The notes: generated by a model not told the origin, from the letters alone. Shown: positions 18,229 to 27,519, counted from the first letter of the stretch. The stretch is 64,000 nucleotides of DNA from Roseobacter sp. GAI101 (GCF_000156335.1 NZ_DS999213.1:1365352-1429351); one strand, 5' to 3'. Translations and numbers: made by a program.

Positions 18229-18932
18229 GGGTACACTGCCTCCGCACGGATCAGCAGCTCTTCTTGCTGCGGGTTGGGGATTTCGATGATCTGGTCGACG
18301 AACAGCCCCGGCGTGATGACGTGTTCGGGGTCAATCATCCCGGCCTCGACGATCTGGCTGGCCTGCACGATGGTCGTCTGGGCCGCGGCACACATCAGCG
18401 GGCTGAAATTGCGCGCGGTTTTGTTATAGGTCAGGTTGCCGTGGCGGTCGGCCTGTTCCGCCTTGATCAGCGCAAAATCGGCCTTGAGCCAGCGTTCTTG
18501 CAGATAGGTACGTCCATCGAAATCACAGGTAGGCTTGCCGATCGCCAGTTCGGTCCCGACCCCCGTGGGCGTGTAGAACCCCGGAATGCCGGCACCGCCC
18601 GCGCGGATGCGTTCGGCCAGGGTGCCTTGAGGGACCAGCTCAAGCTCGATCTCTCCGGCCAGATATTTTTCGTTGAAGGCACGCGGGTCAGACGACCGTG
18701 GAAACGAGCATATCATCTTGGCCACAAGCCCCGCGTCGATCATCGCCGCGATACCGATGCGGCCGTTGCCTGCGTTGTTATTGACGACGGTCAGATCCTT
18801 GGCACCGTGGTCGATCAGCGCGTGGATCAGCTCGATCGGGGCACCTGCGCCGCCAAAGCCGCCGATCATCACCACCGCCCCGTCCGGGATTTGCGCAACC
18901 GCAGCGGCCGCACTCGGGATTGTCTTGTCCAT
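18225..18932 (-). CDS. pcaI: 3-oxoadipate CoA-transferase, alpha subunit
   Basis: Alpha subunit (235 residues) of the 3-oxoadipate CoA-transferase. The family glycine motif 'DGAVVMIGGFGGAGAPIELIHAL' is near the N-terminus, followed by 'NNNAGNGRIGIAAMIDAGLVAKMICSFPRSS' and 'GIPGFYTPTGVGTELA'. The start at 18932 is set by AGGAGGATGAG immediately upstream. It is first in the pcaIJF operon and divergent from an IclR regulator, with an inverted repeat between them that probably controls both. Confidence 0.92.
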   Translation of the reverse strand: MDKTIPSAAAAVAQIPDGAVVMIGGFGGAGAPIELIHALIDHGAKDLTVVNNNAGNGRIGIAAMIDAGLVAKMICSFPRSSDPRAFNEKYLAGEIELELVPQGTLAERIRAGGAGIPGFYTPTGVGTELAIGKPTCDFDGRTYLQERWLKADFALIKAEQADRHGNLTYNKTARNFSPLMCAAAQTTIVQASQIVEAGMIDPEHVITPGLFVDQIIEIPNPQQEELLIRAEAVYP

Positions 18933-18989
18933 CTCATCCTCCTGTTTTGCGGAAGGGGTAAGGCTGACGGCCCTCGACAGCAAATCAAT

Positions 18990-19026
18990 TTGTGCGTTAT
19001 ATGCTATTTGTTGACATATCGCACAA
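18990..19026. promoter_or_regulatory. Probable IclR operator between pcaI and its regulator
   Basis: Inverted repeat with arms TTGTGCG (18990-18996) and CGCACAA (19020-19026), enclosing an AT-rich centre that also contains TTGACA. It occupies the 105-base divergent promoter gap. The location suits a PcaR/PcaU-type regulator acting on both directions. Confidence 0.55.
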
Positions 19027-19037
19027 TGAGGCCGCCA

Positions 19038-19781
19038 ATGGCGCAACGTGACATCATGAGCGGCCTTGCCAAAGGTCTGGCCGCGATCGAGACTTTCACC
19101 GCCGATACCCCGCGCCAATCCATCGCGCAGGTCGCCACGGCCAGCGGGCTCGACCGGGCCACGGCACGGCGTTGCCTGCTGACCCTCGCCCATCTGGGCT
19201 TTGCCGACTATGACGGGAAGTTCTTTACGCTGACGCCCCGGATCATGCGGCTTGGGACGGCCTGTCTTGCCACGATGCCCTTGCCGCAAATCATGCAGCC
19301 GATGCTGGACCGGCTGTCGGATGATCTGGGCCAAAGCACATCGGCGTCGATCCTTGATGGCGACGAAATCGTCTATATCGCCCGCGCCGCACAGCGCAAA
19401 GTCATGTCGATATCACTGACGCCGGGATCACGCCTGCCCGCCCATTGCACGTCGATGGGCCGGGTCATGTTGTCCGCCCTGCCGGAAGATCAGGTCGCGC
19501 GCGCACCGCTTGCCGCCCGCACCCCCCGTACGATCACCGACAGGGCAGCGCTTTTGGCGGAACTGGCGCGCGTGCGCAGCCAAGGATATGCCGTGATTGA
19601 CCAAGAGGTCGAACTGGGCCTGATATCTATCGCCGTGCCCTTGTATGACGCCCGCAGCCGCGTTGTCGCCGCGCTGAACATCGGGCTGTCGTCCCACCAC
19701 GCCGACGCCGGGCAGCTTGCCGAATTGTATCTGGATAAACTGACAGCGATCCAGTCAGAGCTGCGCAAGGTACTGATTTAA
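19038..19781 (+). CDS. IclR-family regulator (PcaR/PcaU type)
   Basis: Transcriptional regulator of 247 residues. An N-terminal winged helix (about residues 7-65, 'GLAKGLAAIETFTADTPRQS... GLDRATARRCLLTL') is joined to the IclR effector domain ('LSDDLGQSTSASILDGDEIVYIAR', 'PAHCTSMGRVMLSALPE', 'YAVIDQEVELGLISIAVPLYD'). GAGG lies six bases before ATG 19038, which I prefer over ATG 19026 because the latter overlaps the inverted repeat. PcaR/PcaU-type regulators respond to beta-ketoadipate or protocatechuate; here it would control pcaIJF. Effector not demonstrated. Confidence 0.9.
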   Translation: MAQRDIMSGLAKGLAAIETFTADTPRQSIAQVATASGLDRATARRCLLTLAHLGFADYDGKFFTLTPRIMRLGTACLATMPLPQIMQPMLDRLSDDLGQSTSASILDGDEIVYIARAAQRKVMSISLTPGSRLPAHCTSMGRVMLSALPEDQVARAPLAARTPRTITDRAALLAELARVRSQGYAVIDQEVELGLISIAVPLYDARSRVVAALNIGLSSHHADAGQLAELYLDKLTAIQSELRKVLI

Positions 19782-19833
19782 CGGGGCTTGCGACGGGCGT
19801 GCCCCTCACAAGCGCCAATGGTGAACGCAGACC

Positions 19834-21366
19834 TTAGCCCGCTGCGACCTGATCGCGCAGCAGACGGCGCAGGATCTTGCCCGAGGCGGATTTGGGCACC
19901 TCGTTGACCCACCGTATCTGGTGCAACTGCTTGTAGGTCGACAGTGTTTCTTTGAAATGCGCGTGGATGTCCGCGTCCGTCGGGGCATCCTTACCCGCCA
20001 CCACAAAGGCAATTGGCACCTCGCCTGCGTCGTCATCGGGAATGCCGATCACTGCGGCATCGATGATCCCGTCCATGGCGACAAGCGTCGCTTCCAACTC
20101 GGCCGGAGCGACCTGAAAGCCCTTGAATTTGATCAATTCCTTCAACCGGTCGACGACGAACATATAGCCGTCTTCGTCAATCAAGGCGATGTCACCGGTG
20201 CGCAGCCAGCCGTCTTCGACGATCGTTTCGGCAGTGGCCTTGACGTTGTTCAGATAGCCCTGCATGACCTGCGGGCCTTTCACCCAAAGCTCGCCCTCCT
20301 GACCTGCGGGCAGGTCCTTTCCGCTTTCCACATCGACGATCCGGCACAGCGTTGACGGCGCGGCCAGCCCCGAGGCCCCCGACCGCGGTCTGCTGGCGGG
20401 AATAAGATGGGACACGGGGCTTAGTTCGGTCATGCCGTAGCCTTGCAGCGTGATGCAGTTCAGCCGCGCGGAAATGGCATCGGTTAGCTCGGCCCCCGAA
20501 GGTGCCGCCCCGATCAACACCTGTTCAAGATGCGACAGGTCGTAATCATCCACCATCGGGTGCTTGGCCAGGGCCAACGCCACAGGCGGCACTGTCCACA
20601 TGCGTCTGGACTTATGATCCTGGCTGATCTGCAGGAACATCGCCAGGTCAAAGCGCGGCATGGTCACGATGCCCCCTAGGGCAAGGTGGATGTTCATCAC
20701 CAGGTTCATCCCGTAAATGTGGAAAAATGGCAGGAAGGCGGCGGCGACCTCGCCCGGTCTGAATTCGGATCCGGTGATCGACTGGTCCATGTTCACCACA
20801 AGATTGCGGTGCGACAGCATCACCCCTTTGGGCAGGCCCGTGGTCCCTGACGAATAGGGCAAGACCAGCGTATGCACGTCCAGATCAACAGGGACTTGGG
20901 CCATGATCGGATCGCCGAACAAGGCGTCATATTCCCGTGTACCGATGGCCACGACATGCAGATCGCCAGCGCCCTCTGTCGCCGTTGCCATGAAGTCCGG
21001 CACGGTGATCAGCATCTCCGCACTGGAATCAGCCAGCTGGTGTTTGACCTCGCTGGCCGTGTAGGTCGGGTTCAGTGTCGTGATCGTGCCCCCAGCCCAG
21101 GCCACCGCATGAAAAATCACGCAATATTCAGGAAGGTTCGGTGCCATCAGCGCAACCGTATGCCCCGCCCCAAAGCCTGCGGCCGTCAGCCCGCCGGCCA
21201 TTCGCTGCACCTGATCAATGAATTGCCGCGCCGTCAGGCTGCGCCCGGTCGGGCCGTCGGTGACGATGGTTTCATCCAGACGGTCCCCGAGATGGGAAAA
21301 AACATGCTGGGTGATCGTGACGTCACGCAAAGGGACATCGGGAAAGGGGCTGCGGTATATCGTCAT
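19834..21366 (-). CDS. 4-coumarate-CoA-ligase-like AMP-dependent acyl-CoA ligase
   Basis: Adenylate-forming ligase of 510 residues activating a carboxylic acid with ATP and CoA. Visible motifs: P-loop 'YSSGTTGLPKGVMLSH', 'GYGMTELSPVSH' (adenine/acyl site), 'GWLRTGDIA', 'DRLKELIKFKGFQVAPAELE' and the catalytic Lys in 'PKSASGKILRR'. The overall pattern is that of plant-type 4CL and related bacterial aryl-CoA ligases. AGGAGGAAACC precedes the start. It lies beside, and convergent with, the IclR gene of the pca cluster, so it may feed hydroxycinnamate-type lignin aromatics into the beta-ketoadipate route. The exact acid is inference. Confidence 0.88.
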   Translation of the reverse strand: MTIYRSPFPDVPLRDVTITQHVFSHLGDRLDETIVTDGPTGRSLTARQFIDQVQRMAGGLTAAGFGAGHTVALMAPNLPEYCVIFHAVAWAGGTITTLNPTYTASEVKHQLADSSAEMLITVPDFMATATEGAGDLHVVAIGTREYDALFGDPIMAQVPVDLDVHTLVLPYSSGTTGLPKGVMLSHRNLVVNMDQSITGSEFRPGEVAAAFLPFFHIYGMNLVMNIHLALGGIVTMPRFDLAMFLQISQDHKSRRMWTVPPVALALAKHPMVDDYDLSHLEQVLIGAAPSGAELTDAISARLNCITLQGYGMTELSPVSHLIPASRPRSGASGLAAPSTLCRIVDVESGKDLPAGQEGELWVKGPQVMQGYLNNVKATAETIVEDGWLRTGDIALIDEDGYMFVVDRLKELIKFKGFQVAPAELEATLVAMDGIIDAAVIGIPDDDAGEVPIAFVVAGKDAPTDADIHAHFKETLSTYKQLHQIRWVNEVPKSASGKILRRLLRDQVAAG

Positions 21367-21552
21367 GGTTTCCTCCTCGGGGTGGGATGAATGTCCGTCC
21401 CGCTTTGGTCAGGCGCAGGCGGCATTTCGTTGACATCCATTACGACCCATTCAGCGGCGTTTGTCTAATGAAACGGCATCCCTGTGGGGCACAAAGGCAG
21501 CGCGATACGGGCCGGGGCACGCCATCGGCACCTAACGCGACGCGATCGACTG

Positions 21553-22170
21553 CTATTTTATGTGCGGCTGATTGGGATAGGCATGCGCGGCAAGAATGGT
21601 CGCAACGGCGCGGGTCGCGCGTTTTTCGGCGTCCTCAAAAGGATAGAGTGACACACCAAGCTGCACGCGAACCATCCCCAACCCTTCGAGCAAGGCCAGA
21701 AAATCCTCGGCAATATCAGAGGCATCAGCATCATCCGACACAAGCTGATGTGCCTGAGCATGTTGGATGATCTTGCTGATTTTCCTCAACGTCTTCGCAT
21801 GGGCGGCCTGATAGAAAAGACGCCCGACCTGCGGGTTGCCACGCGCTTCCTCGTGGATCAACCGGGCAAATTGTACCGTGTCGGGCTGGTTCAAAAACCG
21901 CAGCAGTTTGATCCCAAATTCGCCAAGGGCCCCCCGCAGATCCTCAAGCGTTTCGATCTGCGGCGGGGCGTCGGCGTTGAATTTCATCACCTCGGCTTCG
22001 GCGACAGATTTCAGGACGTCGTTCATGTTCGCGAAATGACGATACAGCGTCGCCTTGGACACCGCCGCCTCTTTGGCAAGCATATCCGTCGATACCTTTT
22101 CAAAGCCGTGCTTGAAAAACAAATCGCGCGCTGCGGTCAAAATGCGCATCTGGGAAGGGCTGGTGGTCAT
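21553..22170 (-). CDS. TetR-family repressor of the adjacent RND pump
   Basis: Regulator of 205 residues: an N-terminal TetR helix-turn-helix ('ILTAARDLFFKHGFEKVSTDMLAKEAAVSKATLYRHFANMND') and a C-terminal AcrR-type ligand domain. It is divergent from an RND efflux pair, with two identical-type palindromes in the 115-base gap, so it most likely represses the pump and itself and is released by a pump substrate. No strong ribosome site is visible at ATG 22170; ATG 22194 is an alternative adding eight residues. Confidence 0.9.
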   Translation of the reverse strand: MTTSPSQMRILTAARDLFFKHGFEKVSTDMLAKEAAVSKATLYRHFANMNDVLKSVAEAEVMKFNADAPPQIETLEDLRGALGEFGIKLLRFLNQPDTVQFARLIHEEARGNPQVGRLFYQAAHAKTLRKISKIIQHAQAHQLVSDDADASDIAEDFLALLEGLGMVRVQLGVSLYPFEDAEKRATRAVATILAAHAYPNQPHIK

Positions 22171-22203
22171 ATTTGCTGCATAATGCCCGCGCATCGAAAA
22201 GAG

Positions 22204-22221
22204 AAGTACCAGACAGTACTC
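22204..22221. promoter_or_regulatory. TetR operator, copy 1
   Basis: Dyad AAGTACC-AGA-CAGTACTC: GTAC half-sites in inverted orientation. A second copy with the same outer bases and a different spacer lies 48 bases away (22252-22269). Both sit between divergent tetR and the RND operon. Confidence 0.7.
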
Positions 22222-22251
22222 TTTCTGCTTGCCTTCCACCCGTGGCGCGAT

Positions 22252-22269
22252 AAGTACCGCGCAGTACTC
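22252..22269. promoter_or_regulatory. TetR operator, copy 2
   Basis: Dyad AAGTACC-GCG-CAGTACTC, differing from copy 1 only in the three-base spacer. It ends 16 bases before the start codon of the membrane-fusion protein gene, so a bound repressor would block the plus-strand promoter or early transcript. Confidence 0.7.
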
Positions 22270-22285
22270 TACATGGATGCCTGAT

Positions 22286-23374
22286 ATGAAACGCTTTGCC
22301 GCCCTTGCGATCTGCCTGTCTCTTGCCGCCCCGCTGACCGCGCAACAGACCCAGGACCTGACCCCTTCGGGGGATCCGGCCCCGATGCGCGCGGTCAAAC
22401 TGCTCAGGGCGGGCGGCGACACCGCACAGCTGGAGCGGATGTTCTTCGGACAGGTCGTGGCGCGGGAAACCGTTGATTTATCCTTTGAGGTCGGCGGGCG
22501 GCTGACGATGTTCGACGCACAGGAAGGGCAGTCCATTGACCGCGGCGTGCAGATTGCCGGCCTTGAAAAGGCTGCCTTCGAACGCGCGGTCGAACGGGCG
22601 GAACTTGAACTGGCGCAAGCCGAACGCGCCTTGTCGCGCGCCCAGACCCTTGCGCAATCCAACGCGGTTTCTGAGACGCAGGCGGAAAACGCACTGACCG
22701 CGCGCGACCTGGCCGCCGTATCCCTGCGCGAGGCGCGCGATGCCCTGGCCGACACGGTGTTGGTCGCGCCGTTCAAGGCGCTGGTTGCCTCGCGGCTGAC
22801 GCCAAATTTCTCGAATGTGACGCCCGGCCAGGCGATCGTGCGGCTTCATGACATGTCAGAGGTGCGCGTCGAAATCGATGTGCCCGAACGCCTGTTCCAA
22901 AGCCGGGGCAGCGCGGACGGAATTCGTTTTTTCGGTATATCGCCGCTGTTCAAAGGCGAAGTGCCCCTGCAACTGCGCGAATTCAATGCCGAAACCCAGA
23001 GCATCGGGCAAAGCTACCGCGTCACCTTTGCCCTGCCTCAGTCTGATGTGCCCGCTGCCATCATTCCCGGCGCTTCCATGACCGTGGTTGCGCGGTCCAG
23101 TGGCCTTGCCGCCAGCGAAATTGTCCTGCCCCCCTCTGCGGTAAAGATGACCGGCGAAGCGGCGCAGGTTCTGGTCTATAGCCCGGTAGAAGACGGCGCA
23201 GGTGATAATGAAACAGGCACGGTGTCGTGGATGCCGGTCACCGTGTCTTCCTCAAATGGCACGCAGATCGCAGTAAACGGGATAGACCCCGAAACCATGA
23301 TTGTGGCCGCTGGCATCCAGCTTTTGCACGAGGGCGACATCGTGCGCCCTTTCATCGGCCTGAGCGCGGAGTAA
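22286..23374 (+). CDS. RND efflux periplasmic adaptor (membrane-fusion protein)
   Basis: Periplasmic adaptor of 362 residues linking an RND pump to an outer-membrane channel. It begins with a Sec signal (MKRFAALAICLSLAAPLTAQ). A biotinyl-lipoyl-like motif (FEVGGRLTMFDAQEGQSIDRG) is followed by an alanine-rich coiled-coil hairpin (about residues 95-150) and the beta-barrel region 'VEIDVPERLFQS'. The start at 22286 follows the two TetR operators. Only four bases separate its stop from the pump gene. No outer-membrane TolC-type gene is present here, so the pump probably uses a shared channel. Confidence 0.92.
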   Translation: MKRFAALAICLSLAAPLTAQQTQDLTPSGDPAPMRAVKLLRAGGDTAQLERMFFGQVVARETVDLSFEVGGRLTMFDAQEGQSIDRGVQIAGLEKAAFERAVERAELELAQAERALSRAQTLAQSNAVSETQAENALTARDLAAVSLREARDALADTVLVAPFKALVASRLTPNFSNVTPGQAIVRLHDMSEVRVEIDVPERLFQSRGSADGIRFFGISPLFKGEVPLQLREFNAETQSIGQSYRVTFALPQSDVPAAIIPGASMTVVARSSGLAASEIVLPPSAVKMTGEAAQVLVYSPVEDGAGDNETGTVSWMPVTVSSSNGTQIAVNGIDPETMIVAAGIQLLHEGDIVRPFIGLSAE

Positions 23375-23378
23375 CCGG

Positions 23379-26300
23379 ATGAAGATCGCACGGTTTTCGA
23401 TTGAATATCCGATATATACGTGGATTTTCATGCTCTTTGCGCTGTTTGGCGGGCTGATCGGCTACATGTCCGTCGGCAAGCTTGAAGACCCCACCTTTAC
23501 CGTGAAATCCGCCCTTGTGATAACGGCCTACCCCGGTGCCACTGCGGCAGAGGTCGCGACTGAAATCTCAGAGGTGCTCGAGGCCGAAATCCAGCAGATG
23601 GACGAGGTCAAGACCGTCACCTCGCGCAACACCCAAGGCGTGTCCGTGATCGAGGTCGAAGTCGAGGACCGCTTTGACGGAGAAGCTTTGCCGCAGATTT
23701 GGGACGACCTGCGCGACCGCGTGACCGACGCCCGCAGCGCATTGCCGGACGGGGCGTTGCCATCAACCGTTAACGATGATTTCGGCGATGTTTTCGGCAT
23801 TCTATACGCTGTGTCTGCACCGGGGTTTTCCGATGCTGAAATCTGGGACATCGCCACCTTCATGCGGCGTGATTTGCTGACGGTCGACGGGGTCGCCAAT
23901 GTCGATATCAGCGGCCTGCCCGAAGAGGCGATCTTTGTCGAACCGTCATCGCAGATCGTGTCGACGCTTGGCATCGACCCGTCGGTGATCATCAGCGCGA
24001 TAAACACCTCGACCGCGATCAACCCCACGGGTTTTGTCCCCAACGGCAGCGCGAACCTGCGGATCGAAGGCCCCTCGGCCGAGGACAGCGTGCGCGAGAT
24101 CAGCGGGCTGACCTTCGGGTTTCAGGGTGAGGTGCTGAACCTGCTGGATTTTGCCGACGTCAGCCGCGCCCGTGTCGACGCCCCCGACCACATCCTGCGC
24201 CACAATGGCCAAGAGGTGTTCACGCTTGGTGTGTCAGGCCAGCTGTCGGAAAACATCGTCACGGTCGGCCAGCGTGTCGAGGCCGAGTTGAAAGCGCTCG
24301 AAGAATTCCTCCCCCTCGGTGTCACGGTTACGCCGATCTATGAGCAACACCGCGTTGTGGACGCGGCAAACAGCAGTTTCATGATCTCGCTGGCGCTGTC
24401 CGTGGGTGTCGTGATTGCCGTTCTGGGCGTTTTCATGGGGCCAAGGGCGGCGATCGTGGTCGGCGTATCCTTGTTGCTGACCGTCACCGCGACGTTCTTT
24501 TTCATGTATCTGTTCGATGTCAAAGTTGAACGGATCAGCCTGGGGGCCTTGATCATCGCGATGGGGATGCTGGTGGACAATGCCATCGTCATTGCCGAAG
24601 GGATGCAGCAAGAGATGCGCAAGGGGCACGCATCCGTCGACGCGGCTGACTCTGCAGCGCAAAAGACGCAGATCCCCTTGCTGGGGGCGACGGTCATCGG
24701 GATCATGGCCTTTGCGGGCATCGGGTTGTCACCGGATGCCACGGGCGAATTCATGTTTTCGCTGTTCGCGGTCATCAGCATTTCACTGCTGCTATCATGG
24801 ATCGTGTCAGTCACGGTGACGCCCTTGCTGGGCCACTACATGTTTCAGACCGGCGGGCTTGAGGGCGATGACACAGGCTATAACGGGCCGGTGTTTCGGG
24901 CCTATGGCAGCCTTGTGCGCGGCGCATTGAAACTGCGCTGGCTGGTGATTGCAGGGCTGATCGGGACGACTGTTGTCTGTGTGATGGCCTTTGGGCAGGT
25001 CAAGCAGCAGTTCTTTCCCCCGGCCACCACGCCGCTGTTCTATCTGGAATACAAGGCCGCGCAGGGCACCGCCATTCAAAAGGTATCATCGGATTTGGTC
25101 GCCCTCGAGGACTGGCTTTTGGCGCGCGAGGATGTGGCCGCCGTGACGACGACCATCGGTCAGGGCCTGACGCGTTTCATCCTGACCTATGACCCGCCCA
25201 TCACCGACAGTTCCTATGGCCAGCTTGTGATCCGCGCCACCTCGCCCGAGGCGATCCCGGCCTTGCGCGCCGATCTGGACCAGTTCGCGGTCAAAGCGCT
25301 GCCTTGGGCGGAACTGCAAAGCAAGCGCATCATCTACGGGCCGCCTGTGACGTCGGACATCGCGGCGCGGTTCAGCGGGCCTGACACCCGCGTCCTGCGC
25401 GATCTAGCCGCCAAGGCCCAGGCGATCCTGCGCGATGCCAGCCCCCTGCTGCACAGCGAACACCAAGACTGGCGCGAGCCTGAAATCATCACCCGTCCGA
25501 TCTATGCCGAAGACCGCGCCCAAGCCGCCGGGATCGGGCGCAGCGACGTGGCCAATGCCATAGCACTGGCCACCAACGGCATCCCTGCGGGCACCTATCG
25601 CGAACGCGACCGTCTGATCGACATCATCGTGCGCACCCCCCGCACCGAGACCGCCCGTCCCGGCCAATTGCTGGACCAGATCGTCTACTCAAACGCGATC
25701 GGGGGCTATCTGCCGCTAAGCCAGGTGATCGACGGCTTTGCCGTGGTGTCCGAAGACGCGGTGATCGAACGGCGCAACAGGGTGCAGACCATCACCGTGC
25801 AGGCCAATGTGATCGACGGGGTCACCCCGCCGACAGTGTTTCCGCAAATTCGGCCCCTGATCGAAGCGATAGACCTGCCCGCCGGCTATAGCCTTGAATG
25901 GGGTGGCGAATTCGAAAGCGCAGGCGACGCGCAGAAATCGCTGGGACGTCAGATGCCGATGGCCTTTGGCACCATGCTGGTGATCACCATCCTGCTGTTT
26001 GGCAAACTGCGGCAGACGGCGGTGATCTGGACGATCGTGCCAATGGCGATCAACGGCGTGGCCCTTGGATTGCTGTTCTCGGGCATCGCTTTCAGCTTTA
26101 CCGCGATGCTGGGGCTTTTGTCCCTGTCGGGCATGTTGATCAAGAACGGCATCGTCCTGGTCGAGGAAATCGACGCCCAGAAGGCCGAAGGCCTGCCGCA
26201 GGATCAGGCGATCATCACCGCCAGCGTCAGCCGCCTGCGCCCGGTCGTGCTGGCTGCCGTGACCACGATCCTGGGCATGCTGCCCCTGCTGTCGGACGGA

Positions 26301-26462
26301 TTTTTCGCGGCTATGGCCGTGACGATCATGGGGGGCTTGGGCTTTGCGTCGGTCCTGACGCTGATCGGCGTACCGGTGCTGTACCATACATATCTGCGCA
26401 AGGAACGCTTGGCAGATCAGCGCGCAGGGCAGCCGTCACAGCAGGTACCTGCCCCCGTCTAG
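23379..26462 (+). CDS. RND-family multidrug efflux pump (AcrB/MexB-like inner-membrane subunit)
   Basis: Proton-driven inner-membrane pump of 1027 residues, the normal RND length. It starts in the cytoplasmic amphipathic helix/TM1 region (KIARFSIEYPIYTWIFMLFALFGG) and repeats the RND architecture twice: TM1, periplasmic loop, TM2-6, TM7, second loop, TM8-12. 'LGALIIAMGMLVDNAIVIAEG' in TM4 carries the proton-relay Asp, and 'SGMLIKNGIVLVEEI' is the matching region of the second half. It belongs to the HAE-1 branch rather than heavy-metal CusA. The substrate range is unknown; control by TetR suggests an inducible toxic compound. Confidence 0.95.
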   Translation: MKIARFSIEYPIYTWIFMLFALFGGLIGYMSVGKLEDPTFTVKSALVITAYPGATAAEVATEISEVLEAEIQQMDEVKTVTSRNTQGVSVIEVEVEDRFDGEALPQIWDDLRDRVTDARSALPDGALPSTVNDDFGDVFGILYAVSAPGFSDAEIWDIATFMRRDLLTVDGVANVDISGLPEEAIFVEPSSQIVSTLGIDPSVIISAINTSTAINPTGFVPNGSANLRIEGPSAEDSVREISGLTFGFQGEVLNLLDFADVSRARVDAPDHILRHNGQEVFTLGVSGQLSENIVTVGQRVEAELKALEEFLPLGVTVTPIYEQHRVVDAANSSFMISLALSVGVVIAVLGVFMGPRAAIVVGVSLLLTVTATFFFMYLFDVKVERISLGALIIAMGMLVDNAIVIAEGMQQEMRKGHASVDAADSAAQKTQIPLLGATVIGIMAFAGIGLSPDATGEFMFSLFAVISISLLLSWIVSVTVTPLLGHYMFQTGGLEGDDTGYNGPVFRAYGSLVRGALKLRWLVIAGLIGTTVVCVMAFGQVKQQFFPPATTPLFYLEYKAAQGTAIQKVSSDLVALEDWLLAREDVAAVTTTIGQGLTRFILTYDPPITDSSYGQLVIRATSPEAIPALRADLDQFAVKALPWAELQSKRIIYGPPVTSDIAARFSGPDTRVLRDLAAKAQAILRDASPLLHSEHQDWREPEIITRPIYAEDRAQAAGIGRSDVANAIALATNGIPAGTYRERDRLIDIIVRTPRTETARPGQLLDQIVYSNAIGGYLPLSQVIDGFAVVSEDAVIERRNRVQTITVQANVIDGVTPPTVFPQIRPLIEAIDLPAGYSLEWGGEFESAGDAQKSLGRQMPMAFGTMLVITILLFGKLRQTAVIWTIVPMAINGVALGLLFSGIAFSFTAMLGLLSLSGMLIKNGIVLVEEIDAQKAEGLPQDQAIITASVSRLRPVVLAAVTTILGMLPLLSDGFFAAMAVTIMGGLGFASVLTLIGVPVLYHTYLRKERLADQRAGQPSQQVPAPV

Positions 26463-26487
26463 GGGCGGACCGGACCGTCACGAAAAT

Positions 26488-26514
26488 ACGCGCAGGCTGA
26501 TCGGGCCCGCGCGT
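26488..26514. terminator. Weak hairpin between convergent RND and fbp genes
   Basis: ACGCGC-A-GG pairs with CC-C-GCGCGT around a nine-base loop, with one internal mismatch. It lies between the pump stop (26462) and the fbp stop (26536). There is no clear T-tract. Confidence 0.4.
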
Positions 26515-26535
26515 CTGGATCATCGAACCGATGGT

Positions 26536-27519
26536 TTACGTGGCCGATGCGTCGGAATGGTATTGCGCCAGCAAGGCGACCTCGTCGCGTGACCCAAGAA
26601 TGACCGGCACGCGCTGGTGCGGTGCTTCGGGATCAACCTCAAGTATCGGGCCGAACCCGGTCGAGGCCCCGCCGCCCGCGCTTTCGATGATCATCGCCAT
26701 CGGGTTGGCTTCGTACATCAAACGCAGCTTCCCGCCCGCCTTTTGATTGTTGCTGTCTGCTGGGTACAAGAATACGCCGCCGCGGATCAGGATGCGGTGG
26801 ATGTCAGCCACCATCGACGCGGTCCAGCGCATGTTGAACGACCGCCCTCGGGGGCCTTCCTTGCCGGCGACACATTCGTCGACGTAACGTTTGACCGGAT
26901 CATGCCAATAGCGCGCCCGCGAGGTGTTGATGGCGTATTCAGATGTCTCGGCGGGTACGGTCATTTTTGGGTGCGTCAGGCAGAATTCACCAGTATCAGG
27001 CTGGCAGCTAAAGCCTGCGACCTCGTCGCCTTGGGTGATGACAAGCATCGTTGACGGCCCGTATACCGCATAGCCCGCGCAGATCTGATTGCGCCCGGCA
27101 TGCAGAACGTTGCGGTCGCCATCGGCCTGCACCTGCATGACCGAGAAAATAGACCCCACCGACAGGTTCACATCCAGATTGGACGACCCGTCCAGCGGAT
27201 CGAAATACAGCAGGTAATCCCCGATCTTGGGTTCTTTCAACCACGTGACCTCTTCGACCTCTTCGGACACCAAAGCGGCAAGGCGCGGACTGTTGGCGCA
27301 TTCGCGTTCAAAAACGTCATTGGCCATGATATCAAGCGTCTTCTGCGTCTCGCCCTGCACGTTGGTTTGACCGGCCGATCCAAGGTTGCCTTCAAACGCG
27401 CCGGTGCGGACCAGACTTGCGATGGCGCGCGACGCTGTCGCGATGTCTTCAAGCAGGAAAACCAGATCGGGGTCATAGGCGTTTTGCATCAGATAGCTGC
27501 GCAGCGTGGGAGCGGTCAT
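26536..27519 (-). CDS. fbp: Fructose-1,6-bisphosphatase, class I
   Basis: Dephosphorylates fructose-1,6-bisphosphate for gluconeogenesis. The 327 residues match the family length, and the class I signature 'YLLYFDPLDGSSNLDVNLSVGSIFSV' (metal and phosphate site) is intact, as are 'SEEVEE' and the C-terminal 'KLRLMYEANPMAMIIESAGGGAS' block. AAGGAAATAG precedes ATG 27519. It stands alone, with no Calvin-cycle genes nearby, so it is best read as the housekeeping gluconeogenic enzyme. Confidence 0.96.
   Translation of the reverse strand: MTAPTLRSYLMQNAYDPDLVFLLEDIATASRAIASLVRTGAFEGNLGSAGQTNVQGETQKTLDIMANDVFERECANSPRLAALVSEEVEEVTWLKEPKIGDYLLYFDPLDGSSNLDVNLSVGSIFSVMQVQADGDRNVLHAGRNQICAGYAVYGPSTMLVITQGDEVAGFSCQPDTGEFCLTHPKMTVPAETSEYAINTSRARYWHDPVKRYVDECVAGKEGPRGRSFNMRWTASMVADIHRILIRGGVFLYPADSNNQKAGGKLRLMYEANPMAMIIESAGGGASTGFGPILEVDPEAPHQRVPVILGSRDEVALLAQYHSDASAT

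Noticed and set aside
19010..19040. TTGACA at 19010 as a -35 box for the IclR gene
   Set aside because: It lies only 28 bases before the start codon with no -10 hexamer at proper spacing; more likely part of the operator region.
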